This document shows, piece after piece, positions 43,103 to 51,819 of a stretch of 64,000 nucleotides of DNA; positions within the stretch are counted from its first letter, which is position 1, and each line of letters begins with the position of its first letter. The stretch is taken from contig NZ_CP045643.1 of the NCBI RefSeq assembly GCF_009498275.1, forward strand, positions 496,001 through 560,000. Reading direction: 5' to 3'. A program made the translations under genes and the position numbers. The notes beneath the pieces were generated by a model. The model was not told the origin of the DNA. It made no database searches and saw only the letters and a program-made list of their open reading frames with translations. The stretch is from Streptomyces fagopyri. GTDB taxonomy: Bacteria; Actinomycetota; Actinomycetes; Streptomycetales; Streptomycetaceae.

Positions 43103-44785
43103 TCATCTCGGAATGCCGTCGTGGAGTTGTGCGAAGAGTTCGGCGGTGTGGGCGTAGTCGACCGGCACGTCGATGACGGTGATGCCGGGGTCGCAGAGTC
43201 CGACCGGGTCGAGGGATCTGCGCAGTTCGGTCTCGAAGGCGTCCATGGTCTCGGTCCGGATACCTCTGGCGCCCAACGCGCGGGCGTACAGGGCGATGTC
43301 GTAGGCGCCCGGTCGGACTCCGGACGCCCTGCCGTATTTGCGATGCTCCTGGAACGCCACCATGTCGTAGGCGTTGTCCCGCATGATCACGTGCGTGGCG
43401 TGGAGGCCCAGCCGGGTGGCGGTCTCGATTTCCGCCGCGCTGGACAGGAACCCGCCTTCCCCGGAGACCGACACCACCTGTCGCCCCGGCTCCAGCAACG
43501 CGGCGGTCATCGCCCGTGACAGGGCGACTCCCGGTGTCTCCAGGCCGTTGGACAGCAGGAGACGGCGCGGCTGGTGTCCGCGCAGATGACGGGCCATGTG
43601 GAGGTGCGAACCGGTTTCGGACACCACCGTGGCGTCGTCCTCCACGTTGTCAGCGATCGTCTGGATCAGCGCCGCGGGATTGAGGCCGGCAGCGGTGCCC
43701 GGTGCCGCTGCGGCCTCCGCGTCGATGCGGGCCAGCGCGGCGCGCCGGCCCGCAAGGGCGTCCCGGGTCCGGTCGCTGACCGGCCGTCCGGAGAGCGTCC
43801 CGGACAGCTCACCGACCGTCGCGGCCACATCGCCCCGCAGTTCCAGAGCGGGCTGGTAGTGGCTGCCGACCTCGGCGGGCACCGCGTCGACGTGGACGAT
43901 CGTCCGGGCCGGGTCGGTGTTCCACAGACCCGGGTCGTACTCCACGGGGTCGTAGCCGACGGTGATCAGTACGTCGGCTTGCGTCACCATGACGTCCCCA
44001 GGCTGATCACGGAAGAGGCCGACGCGACCGGCGTACTGCTCCTCCAGCGCGCGCGGGACGATGCCCGCCGCCTGGAAGGTCTCCACCACAGGCAGCCCGG
44101 TCACACGGATCAGTTCACGCACCGCGGTGCAGGCCTCGGCGTCCGCGCCCCGCAACCCGACCAGGAGAACGGGGTTCCGTGCGGCACGGATGAGCTGCGC
44201 GGCACGGTGGACGCATTCGGCGGGAGCGGGACCGTGAGACGGGTGTCTGTGCGGCTGGACGACGGTCGCGGCGGTGGGTGCCCCCGCGACATCGGCCGGT
44301 ATCACCACCACGGCCGCACCCCTGGGCGGGGTGACCGCGGCACGCAGGGCCCTGGCGATGGCTTCGGGGACATCGTCGGGGTCGTGGACTTCGCAGGTGT
44401 ACGTCGTGACCGGTCGCAGCGCGGCGACGGCGTCCATCGACCGCCGGTTTCGTCTGGACCGGTCCCGGCAGGTCACGGCCCCGCACACAGCGATCATGGG
44501 GTGCTGCTCGGTCGTCGCCGTCAGCAGGGCGGTCATCAGATTGGTGGTGCCCGCTCCCGAGGTGGCCAGGACCGCTCCGGGGGTGCCCGTCAACAGCCCG
44601 ACGGCGCCGGCCATCACGGCGGCATGGTGTTCGTGGCGACACATCACGAGTTCGGGACCCGCGAAGGCCAGGGCATCCTGAACAGCGTCGATCGCCGCTC
44701 CGGGGACACCGAAGACGTACGGCACGCCGTACTGCGAGAGGGTCTCGACCAGGCGTTGGGCCGCGCCGACGGGAGGGATGGGCAT
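43103..44785 (-). CDS. Thiamine-diphosphate enzyme, catabolic acetolactate synthase (AlsS)-like
   Basis: 560 residues with the three-domain layout of the acetolactate synthase family. The N-terminal domain has the catalytic Glu (LVMCRHEHHAAVMA, Glu52), and the C-terminal has SVSGEGGFLSSAAEIETA followed by RDNAYDMVAFQEHRKYGRAS, closely resembling B. subtilis AlsS. In this family the diphosphate-metal motif is GDG; here it is GEG (Glu443), a substitution of an Mg2+ ligand. Alternatively it may be a benzoylformate- or oxalyl-decarboxylase-like enzyme. ATG at 44785 follows a purine-rich GAAGGGTGGCGGG. No alsD decarboxylase or ilvN subunit is adjacent. Follows the LAL regulator on the same strand. 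Confidence 0.83.
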   Translation of the reverse strand: MPIPPVGAAQRLVETLSQYGVPYVFGVPGAAIDAVQDALAFAGPELVMCRHEHHAAVMAGAVGLLTGTPGAVLATSGAGTTNLMTALLTATTEQHPMIAVCGAVTCRDRSRRNRRSMDAVAALRPVTTYTCEVHDPDDVPEAIARALRAAVTPPRGAAVVVIPADVAGAPTAATVVQPHRHPSHGPAPAECVHRAAQLIRAARNPVLLVGLRGADAEACTAVRELIRVTGLPVVETFQAAGIVPRALEEQYAGRVGLFRDQPGDVMVTQADVLITVGYDPVEYDPGLWNTDPARTIVHVDAVPAEVGSHYQPALELRGDVAATVGELSGTLSGRPVSDRTRDALAGRRAALARIDAEAAAAPGTAAGLNPAALIQTIADNVEDDATVVSETGSHLHMARHLRGHQPRRLLLSNGLETPGVALSRAMTAALLEPGRQVVSVSGEGGFLSSAAEIETATRLGLHATHVIMRDNAYDMVAFQEHRKYGRASGVRPGAYDIALYARALGARGIRTETMDAFETELRRSLDPVGLCDPGITVIDVPVDYAHTAELFAQLHDGIPR

Positions 44786-45000
44786 GTGCCCGCCACCCTT
44801 CTCGATTCTTGTGCCGCGCAGCGGCACACGGGGAATCAGGTGTGATCACGGCGGTCCGCTCGGATTCCGCGGTGTGTCGCGCAAGGCATGTCCGACCCTT
44901 GTGCCGTCGGTGTGCTCCGGTGCCGCATCACTGGTAACGGTAGGCACACGCGCCCGCTCCAGGGCATCGCGTGAATGCGTAGTCCTGTCCGGTCGCGGCG

Positions 45001-47775
45001 TCAGAGACGGGTCGCGTCCGCGGGTATCGGCTGGGCATCCTGCAGCAGCCAGGCGAGCTGAGTGCGCGTGGTGACCTTGAGCTTGCGGAAGACTTTGCGC
45101 AGGTGGTAGTCGACCGTGCTGGCGCTGATGAACAGCCGGGACGCGATCTCGGGGTTGGTGCATCCCTCGGCTGCCAGCATCGCGATCCGCCTCTCCTGCG
45201 GAGTGAGCTGATCACCGAGCCAGGACCGACGCGTGCGGGTGGGCTCACCGGCCGCTGACAGTTCGCTGCGGGCACGTTCGGCGAAACCGTCCATGCCGAA
45301 CCGCACGAACATCTCGTGCGCCTGCCGCAGTTGGTTCCGTGCCTCAAGGTGACGGCGTTCGCGCCGCAGCCACTCCCCGTACAGAAGGTGGACCCGGGCC
45401 ACCGCGGCACACAGCCGGGTGCGTTCGAGCCGTCCCAAGGCCGTGCGGTACAGGTCCTCGGCATCCGGGCCATCGGCCAGCAGAGCCCGGCACTGCGCTT
45501 CGACACCCGCGGCCCAGTGGCTGGAGCAGGGACCGGTCGTCCGGCACAGTTCCCGCAGTGCCTCGTCGGCCAGGTCCCGGTGTCCGGTACGCACGGCCGC
45601 CTCGATGAGTTCGGCCAGCGCCCAGTTGCGGATCCGCTGGACGCTGGAATCGGCACCGGCCTGGCGCGCGGACTCCAAGGCCTGCTCGTACCGGCACGCA
45701 CCGTTGTGCAGCACGGCGGTGGCCCACTGCAGGTAGGTCAGCGCCATGCCTTCGCCCCGCGCCATCGAGTCCCGGGTCGCGGTGCGGATCGCGGCAAGGG
45801 CCTCGTCGTCCCGCCCGCGGAAGACGGCGAGCCCCACCTCCGCGTAGGCGACGGGTCCGGCTCCCGTCATGAGAGTGACGTCGGCAGCCGTCTCGGCCAA
45901 TGACGCGGCCTGCAGGAGTTCCCCGCTCAGCAGGTGCAGTCCCGCACGTGTGGCGGCGGCGACCGGGAGAATGCTGATCGCTCCTCGTATCTCGCACGAT
46001 CGCAGCAGCCGCGTGGCCAGCACACGCCATGACTCGTCGTCCCACAACAGACCGGCGCCATGCCCGGCCAGCCACAGCCAGTACAACTCCTCCTCCGGGG
46101 CCAGTTCCTCTGTGGTGAACGCCGACACCGCCCTGCGCAACACCGGAACCGCGGCGCCGCGGCCTTCGACGATGAGGAGCGTCAGTCCGTCCAGCAGGAG
46201 GTCGGAGGCGCGTGGTACGGACGCCGCAGGCACCCGGCGGGCGCTGTGGGCCACCTCCGCGATCCGGCACTCGTCGCCCAGCCGGCCGGCGAGCATCGCC
46301 GCGGCCAGGGCCTGCAGGTGGACGTCCCTCGCGCGGGAGGCGTCGATGGACTCGAAACGGCGGGCCGCGCTCAGCAGCACGGAGGTGGCTCCACCGCCGA
46401 AACTGCGGGCGAAGGCGATCTGCCCGCGCAGGAGCTCACTGTCAGCGGCTCGCCGCTCGTTCTCGGGCCCCCGGTCGGCCAGCGCGAGAAGGTCCAGAGC
46501 ACTGTCGTACGCGCCGGCCTGCTGCTTGGCACGTGCCGCGCGCAGCGCTCTCCCTGCCCGGGCGGCCGGTTCGGCGGTCAGCGCGACCGACCGCTCCAGG
46601 AATGCCCCGGCGGCGGCGACACCCCCGCGGGCCAGGGCCCGGTGAGCCGACCCCTCGAGCTCCGCCGCGGCTTCCTCGTCGAAGCCGACGGCTGCCAGCG
46701 CGCGGTGCCAGGCCCGCCGGTCCGGCTCCGAAGGGTCGGTGACCTCGGCCAGAGCCCGGTGCGCGGCCCGCCGCTGCGACGTCGGCATCGCCCGATAGAC
46801 GGCCGACCGGACCAAAGGGTGGCGGAAGACCACCTTCGTATCGATGGAGAGAAGCCCGTCGGTCTCCGCCGCCGTCGCGGCCGAGACCCCGATTCCCAGA
46901 CGGCCGGCCGCCCGCCACAGCAGTGCGGAGTCGCCGGTCGGCTCCGCCGCGGCCACCAGGAGCAGCATGCGGGTGGCCGGGGGAAGGCCGAGGACCCTGC
47001 TGCGGAAACTGTCCTCGATGCGCCCCGGCACGGCAGCCGCGGTGTCCGTCGGACCGAAACCGCCCGCGAATCCCGCGGCCGTCAGCGTCCGGGGCAGTTC
47101 GAGCAGGGCAAGCGGACTGCCCCGGGCCTCCGTCGCGATCCGCTCGACGACTCCCTCGTCCAACGGCACGTGCAGAGCCGAGTGCAGCAGGGCGCGTGCG
47201 TCCCCCGGGCCCAGTCCGGTCAGCCGCACCTCTTGCAACCCGCGTAGACCATTACCGGCATGGCGGGTGGCGAAGACGAGGCCGAGTGGCTCCGCACCGA
47301 CACGGTGCGCCACGAACGTCAACGCCTGGGCCGAACCGGGGTCGAGCCACTGGGCGTCGTCGATCACACAGATCAGCGGTTGGCGGACCGCCGCCTCGGA
47401 CAGCAACCCCAGTACGGCCAGGCTCAGCATGAGCCGGTCGGGCGCCGCGCCTGTCCGCAACCCGAAAGCCGCGGACAAGGCGTCCTCCTGCGGTCCGGGC
47501 AGATGCTCCAGCGTTGCCAGGAACGGCGCGCAGACCTGGTGCAACACCCCGAAGGGCAGTTCCGTCTCCGCTTCCACACCCGCGGCCCGCACCACGCGGA
47601 AGCCGACCGTGGTCGAAGCCATGTGGTCGAGCAGCGCGGACTTGCCGATCCCGGGCTCGCCGAGGACCACGAGAGCGCCGCCTCGACCGGCCTTGACGGC
47701 GTCCTGCCAGCGGTCGAACAACGCGCATTCGGCACGCCGCCCCAGCAGAACCGCGGGACGCCCCGGCCACACCAT
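45001..47775 (-). CDS. LuxR family regulator of the LAL (large ATP-binding) type
   Basis: 924 residues. An AAA/STAND ATPase occupies about residues 8-330 (Walker A LGEPGIGKSALL at 38-50; Walker B-like LICVIDDAQWLDP), then a long helical repeat region, and a C-terminal LuxR helix-turn-helix (LTPQERRIAMLAAEGCTN, PEIASRLFISASTVDYHLRK). LAL proteins are activators, often of secondary-metabolite or sugar genes, responding to unknown signals. ATG at 47775 has no ribosome site; TAAATT six bases upstream suggests a leaderless mRNA. Downstream on the same strand, 215 bases away, lies the acetolactate-synthase-like gene, a possible target. Confidence 0.93.
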   Translation of the reverse strand: MVWPGRPAVLLGRRAECALFDRWQDAVKAGRGGALVVLGEPGIGKSALLDHMASTTVGFRVVRAAGVEAETELPFGVLHQVCAPFLATLEHLPGPQEDALSAAFGLRTGAAPDRLMLSLAVLGLLSEAAVRQPLICVIDDAQWLDPGSAQALTFVAHRVGAEPLGLVFATRHAGNGLRGLQEVRLTGLGPGDARALLHSALHVPLDEGVVERIATEARGSPLALLELPRTLTAAGFAGGFGPTDTAAAVPGRIEDSFRSRVLGLPPATRMLLLVAAAEPTGDSALLWRAAGRLGIGVSAATAAETDGLLSIDTKVVFRHPLVRSAVYRAMPTSQRRAAHRALAEVTDPSEPDRRAWHRALAAVGFDEEAAAELEGSAHRALARGGVAAAGAFLERSVALTAEPAARAGRALRAARAKQQAGAYDSALDLLALADRGPENERRAADSELLRGQIAFARSFGGGATSVLLSAARRFESIDASRARDVHLQALAAAMLAGRLGDECRIAEVAHSARRVPAASVPRASDLLLDGLTLLIVEGRGAAVPVLRRAVSAFTTEELAPEEELYWLWLAGHGAGLLWDDESWRVLATRLLRSCEIRGAISILPVAAATRAGLHLLSGELLQAASLAETAADVTLMTGAGPVAYAEVGLAVFRGRDDEALAAIRTATRDSMARGEGMALTYLQWATAVLHNGACRYEQALESARQAGADSSVQRIRNWALAELIEAAVRTGHRDLADEALRELCRTTGPCSSHWAAGVEAQCRALLADGPDAEDLYRTALGRLERTRLCAAVARVHLLYGEWLRRERRHLEARNQLRQAHEMFVRFGMDGFAERARSELSAAGEPTRTRRSWLGDQLTPQERRIAMLAAEGCTNPEIASRLFISASTVDYHLRKVFRKLKVTTRTQLAWLLQDAQPIPADATRL

Positions 47776-48119
47776 GTTCCCAATTTACCTGCGGCACTCG
47801 GTCAACACCTCTCCGACCACCTCTCCGAGCCGGCCTCATGCCGGATGACCACAGGCGCCGGCCGACGGGACCGTGAGGCGCCGCGGACGCGGAGCAGGGC
47901 CGGCCGGCGCGGAGTCCGTAGGCTGTTCCGCCGACGAGTGCATACGCCCTGCTCAGAGCCCAAGTCACCCGCTCGCAAAGGGAAGTTGTCGCGCGCGATC
48001 CCACTTCGTCCGAGCGCCGGTCGAGATACGGCGGATCGTGCGGACCGGCGGCCGGCTGGTGATGACACGGGCCGGGGACGAGCGGCCTCCTCGGTCGTGT
48101 CACCGAGCAGGGCCGCGGC
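47776..48119. other. Promoter region of LAL gene and non-coding DNA
   Basis: Besides the TAAATT element (47782-47787, minus strand) next to the LAL start, no gene or repeat is seen here. The area leads into the decayed gpsA region. Confidence 0.5.
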
Positions 48120-48177
48120 CGGCGGGCTCGACGTGGAGGACATGCGGCCGGCGGGCTCGACGGGGAGGACATGCGGG
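48120..48177. repeat. 29-bp tandem duplication with one mismatch
   Basis: Two adjacent 29-base copies, each beginning CCGGCGGGCTCGACG and ending GAGGACATGCGG, differ at one base (T/G). The duplication lies exactly at the 5' edge of the gpsA remnant and may mark the break point of the deletion that truncated it. Confidence 0.85.
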
Positions 48178-48631
48178 CGCGGCCCGGCGAGCCCGTGAAC
48201 GTCATCGCCCTCGCGGTCGGCCTCGCCACCGGGCTGGACCTCGGCGACAACGCCCGAGCGCTGCTCATCACGCGCGGACTCGCGGAGACCGCCCGGCTCG
48301 GCGCGGCCATGGGCGCCGACCCGTTGACGTTCTCCGGGCTCGCCGGCGCCGGGGACCTCATCGCCACCTGCGCCTCCCCGCCCTCGAGGAACCGGACCTT
48401 CGGGGAGCACCTGGGCCGCGGGCTGACCGTCGAGGAAGCCACCGTGACACGAAGCAGACCGCGGAGGGAGTGAAGTCGTGCCGCGCGGTCCTGGACCTGG
48501 CGGGCGCCCACGGCGTGGAGATGACGATCACCGAGGTGGTCTCCGCGGTCATCGCGGGCACTGTGTCCGTCCCGGACGCCGCCGATGCCCTCATGTCCCG
48601 GGCGCCGAAGCCGGAGCGCTACGGGGTCTGA
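48178..48631 (+). pseudogene. Glycerol-3-phosphate dehydrogenase (gpsA) C-terminal remnant, frameshifted
   Basis: The first frame reads [20 protein letters not shown], then [20 protein letters not shown] and [11 protein letters not shown], the C-terminal half of NAD(P)H-dependent glycerol-3-phosphate dehydrogenase. Near 48445-48455 coding sense shifts by +2 and continues as [20 protein letters not shown] and PDAADALMSRAPKPERYGV to the stop at 48631. The whole Rossmann domain is missing upstream. It cannot make an active enzyme. Confidence 0.8.
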
Positions 48632-48813
48632 GCCACCTCCGCCGCCCGAACGACCGTGGCCCGGTCCCCGGGCTCGGCCCGCGGTGGGTCCCCGAGGACA
48701 CCAGAGTCCGGCGGGCCCAAGTGGCAGCTCCGTGGCCACGGCAGGCGGTGTGTGTGGGTCCAGCGGGGTCGACGGGTACTCGGATACGGCTGAGGGCTGT
48801 CCCGTAATCCCCG

Positions 48814-49220
48814 GTGGATCAGCGCGCGGCGTCAGAGGATCTGGCCCGGCTGGTGCCCCTACCCATGGGCCGCACCTTTTTCGCGAACTCCGGTGCGGAG
48901 GCCAACGGCAGCGCCTTCAAACTGGCGTGGTACTACCACCAGTGTCTCGCCCGTCACGGTCGGCTAAAGACTCTCTCCCCGGAGAGGGGTTACCACGGCA
49001 CCGATCCTCAGCACGGGTGGCGTCATCATCCCCGGGTCGAGTTATTACCCCCGTGTTCAGGAGGTCCTCGCCCGGCACGACATTCTCTTCGTCCTCGACG
49101 AGGTCGTGACCGGTTTCGGCCGTACCTGAGGGATGTTCGCCACCACCGAATTCGGCCTGAGTCCTGGCCTGATCACCTCGGCCATGGGACTGTTCCCGGC
49201 GTATGCGCCGATCCCCGCCC
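48814..49220 (+). pseudogene. Class III aminotransferase remnant
   Basis: Pieces in three frames correspond in order to a class III (4-aminobutyrate/diaminobutyrate-type) aminotransferase: [20 protein letters not shown], then after a gap [20 protein letters not shown] and [15 protein letters not shown] ending in a stop, then GMFATTEFGLSPGLITSAMG in the next frame. The PLP lysine region and everything after are absent. At least two frameshifts and an internal deletion have occurred. The DEVxxGFGRT segment makes the identity clear. Confidence 0.78.
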
Positions 49221-49422
49221 GCTGCCGATCGTGCCGCACCGACACCGACTCGGCTGCTCACCGAAACCCGCCACTCGACGCAGGTGGACTCTCCGTCAAA
49301 ATCGAGTGGCTAAAGGGCTGCGCCCAACGCCATCGCGCGCAAAGTCGGCCGAATTGGACGTCGAAGGCAGCCTTTCGTCATGACGTTCAGAAGGTCCGGG
49401 GCGAATGGGTGAATGTTTGCAG

Positions 49423-49434
49423 TACGATCCCACT
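49423..49434 (+). promoter_or_regulatory. Candidate -10 element for a leaderless lsr2 transcript
   Basis: TACGAT (49423-49428) lies six bases before the ATG at 49435, and no ribosome site is present, pointing to transcription start at the start codon. Confidence 0.45.
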
Positions 49435-49764
49435 ATGGCTCAGAAGAAAATTACGGTCTATACCGACGACCTCACAGGTAAAGAACACCCGGAGATCTCC
49501 ACCCACGAGTTCTCGCTGAACGGCGTAAAGTATGAAATCGATCTGTCGCCGGACAGCTACGACGAGCTGGCCGACGCCCTTGCCCGCTTCATCCAGGCGG
49601 GCCGGAAGACCGGTCGGACAAGGGTGAGCAAGGGCCGCAAGGCCGACGCCGACGGCCCCAGCGCAGTGGAAATGCGCACGTGGGCACGGAGCAACGGATT
49701 CGAGGTCAACGACCGCGGACGGGTCCCGGCCAACATCCGCGTGGCCTACGAACAGGCCAATTGA
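49435..49764 (+). CDS. lsr2: Lsr2 nucleoid-associated protein
   Basis: 109 residues, the usual Lsr2 length. N-terminal dimerisation domain (MAQKKITVYTDDLTGKE, then VKYEIDLSPDSYDELADALA), a basic linker (GRTRVSKGRKADAD) and the C-terminal DNA-binding domain (VEMRTWARSNGFEVNDRGRV) with the RGR hook that inserts into the AT-rich minor groove. Lsr2 silences AT-rich, mostly foreign, DNA in actinobacteria. Streptomyces usually carry two Lsr2-type genes; this one lies next to decayed genes rather than in the usual core context, so it may be the second paralogue (LsrL). The start is leaderless in appearance. Confidence 0.94.
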   Translation: MAQKKITVYTDDLTGKEHPEISTHEFSLNGVKYEIDLSPDSYDELADALARFIQAGRKTGRTRVSKGRKADADGPSAVEMRTWARSNGFEVNDRGRVPANIRVAYEQAN

Positions 49765-50362
49765 CGGGCAGACAGCCCTCGTTGCAAAAGCCGGGCTTAC
49801 TGGGAGCAGAGCCGGCGAGCGGGCAGGTGTCCTCGGCACGTTCGTCGGTCTTCGCCACACGATTCCAACGGCCGCCGCGGGCACCCCGGTTACGTGTGCG
49901 CCGTGCTTCCTCAGGGGCACGGCAGGCTACTGGATGCTCCAGCGGTACGAATACTCGGGCCCGTTGGGGCAGACGAATACGCACCACGTGGTCCGACTGC
50001 CGACTGGACGACACCGACCACGTTCGGAACCGCCTCCACCTCCATCACCACGAGCCGGCCGTCCACACGGCCTGCCCGGTGGTCCGAGGAACCGATCGGC
50101 TCGTGGCGGGGCCCCCGGCGTCGTACGGTGGAAGCAGCGGGTGGCGCGCCTCCGCAGCAACCGGTGGTGGTGTCCGCCCCGCCGGAGACCGCGCATCACC
50201 ATGCGGCCGCTCATCGCCCCCCGGAGGCGCGTGTCGTGAGCGGGAGGAGAAGCCCACCCCTCGCCGAGCGCCCATAGGCGCCGTTCCCACACGCCACCGT
50301 TCCCACACGGTTCCACCGCCTGGGCCGGGCCGCGTGGACCTCTCGGAAAGCAGGTGCGTCCC
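49765..50362. other. About 600 bases without a supported gene
   Basis: Between lsr2 and the small secreted protein gene no open frame shows family similarity, and I see no distinct repeat or hairpin. Confidence 0.5.
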
Positions 50363-50638
50363 ATGCACACGTCGACCCGTGTCGCCGGTGTCCTCACCGG
50401 CCTGACCCTCGCGCTGGGCGCCACGGCTCTCACCGCCCCCGCCTCCCACGCGGACATCCCCGCCTGCACCCAGATGGCAGCCCAGGCGGGTGCCGATGCC
50501 AACGACGCCGTCACGGCGGCGTGTCACCGTGGCGTGAGCGGCGACCTGCAAGGTTGTGTGAGCGGGCTGACCGGGGCCGGAGTGGCGGGCGGCGCCGCGA
50601 ACGGCGCCTGCCGACTGGCAGCCCACGAACCGCGATAG
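50363..50638 (+). CDS. Small secreted cysteine protein
   Basis: 91 residues: a Sec signal peptide (MHTSTRVAGVLTGLTLALGA, cleavage after SHA near residue 30) and a 60-residue mature part with four cysteines (PACTQ, TAACHRG, LQGCVSG, NGACRL), probably two disulfides. I do not recognise a function. The ATG at 50363 is used; a GTG nine bases upstream is in frame and also possible. Confidence 0.75.
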   Translation: MHTSTRVAGVLTGLTLALGATALTAPASHADIPACTQMAAQAGADANDAVTAACHRGVSGDLQGCVSGLTGAGVAGGAANGACRLAAHEPR

Positions 50639-50814
50639 ACCCGCCCGTCACAGTCGGCGCCGGCACCCGCACGTCGCGGCCCCGCCCCACGCACCCGCTC
50701 GCAAGAACCGGGCGGTCGGCCATGGTTACTCGTCCTGAAGCAGTCGGCAGAGGATCTCGTCCCGCGTCTGGTCCAGAACGTTGATGTCCCGAACGAAGGT
50801 GGGTTCCCCCGCTC

Positions 50815-51714
50815 TCACCGTGTCGCCCGGGCCGCCTGATCGATGAGGCGCTGCAGATACAGCCCGCGTGCGGCGTCGAGGTCCGTGGGCTCGTTCGCGC
50901 GCACGGCGGTGGCGAAGGTGCGGCGCAGGATCGGCCAGCACTCCTCGTGGTCGATCTCGGCCGTGTCGTAGGTCAACGGCGTTTCGGGACCGAAGAGTTC
51001 GACGCGGGTCAGGGCGCGGGGCACGCTGACGGAGCCCGACAAGGACGCCTGGCTGACGGCTCCGTTCTCGTGTTCCAGGGTGAGTTCGATCCAGCGGCGG
51101 GGGTCGCCGGTGCTCCGTATGCCGGTGATGGGCGAGACGGCGAGGTCGAGCAGGTCGAGCAGATGGGGGCCGAGGTCGAGCAGCGCGCCGTGTTCGAGAC
51201 GCCAGCCGGTGGCGAAGTCGCCGCCGAGGAAGGCGCCGTGGAGGTAGCAGGAGCGCGCGCCGGAGACCTCGCGGGTGCGCGCGGCGTCAAGGAAGGCCTC
51301 GGTGACCGGGTGGTAGCGCTTGGTCAGAACGAGTTGGGAGACCACGCCGGCGCCGAGGACGGCGTCGGCGACACGCTGCGCGGCCATGAGGTCGGGCCCG
51401 AGCGGCTTCTCCAGCAGCAGCGCTTTCCCCTGGCGTGCGGCCTGGGGTGCCAGCTCGGCCTGCACGGCCGGAGGTACGGCGAACGCCACGGCTTCGCACC
51501 GGTCGAGGAGTTCACCGAAGGACGCGGCGACGTGTGCTCCGTGCGGTGCGGCGGTCTCCCGCGCGGCTTCGGAGCGGCGGGCCCACACCGCGGCGAGGCG
51601 GGTCTCGGGTCCGGCGGCGAGCATCCGGGCGTGCATGGCGCGGGCCCAGGGGCCGGCGCCCACGAGGCCGACCTCTACGGGCCGGTCCGCCCAGGGGGCA
51701 GGGGTGACGATCAC
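50815..51714 (-). CDS. Gfo/Idh/MocA family oxidoreductase
   Basis: 299 residues. Rossmann loop EVGLVGAGPWARAMHARML, the second-half EKP motif (LLLEKPLGPDLMAA) and a C-terminal beta-sheet domain with HGALLDLGPHLLDLLD are typical of NAD(P)-dependent sugar/inositol dehydrogenases. GTG start at 51714. The last gene of the minus-strand sugar import operon, after the ROK repressor gene. It probably oxidises or reduces a monosaccharide from the imported oligosaccharide; its exact substrate cannot be read. Confidence 0.9.
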   Translation of the reverse strand: MIVTPAPWADRPVEVGLVGAGPWARAMHARMLAAGPETRLAAVWARRSEAARETAAPHGAHVAASFGELLDRCEAVAFAVPPAVQAELAPQAARQGKALLLEKPLGPDLMAAQRVADAVLGAGVVSQLVLTKRYHPVTEAFLDAARTREVSGARSCYLHGAFLGGDFATGWRLEHGALLDLGPHLLDLLDLAVSPITGIRSTGDPRRWIELTLEHENGAVSQASLSGSVSVPRALTRVELFGPETPLTYDTAEIDHEECWPILRRTFATAVRANEPTDLDAARGLYLQRLIDQAARATR

Positions 51715-51819
51715 GGTGTTCCTGTCTGTACGGAGGTCCGCGCGCGGCCGTACGTGGGGCCGAGCGAGCGGTTGTTCGGCAGTCCCGTCCGTTGCGGCAG
51801 AAGTGAGCCGGCGCCTGGT

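Noticed and set aside
47782..47805. TTGACC/TAAATT as a full promoter of the LAL gene
   Set aside because: The spacing is only 12 bases; only the -10-like element next to the start is kept.
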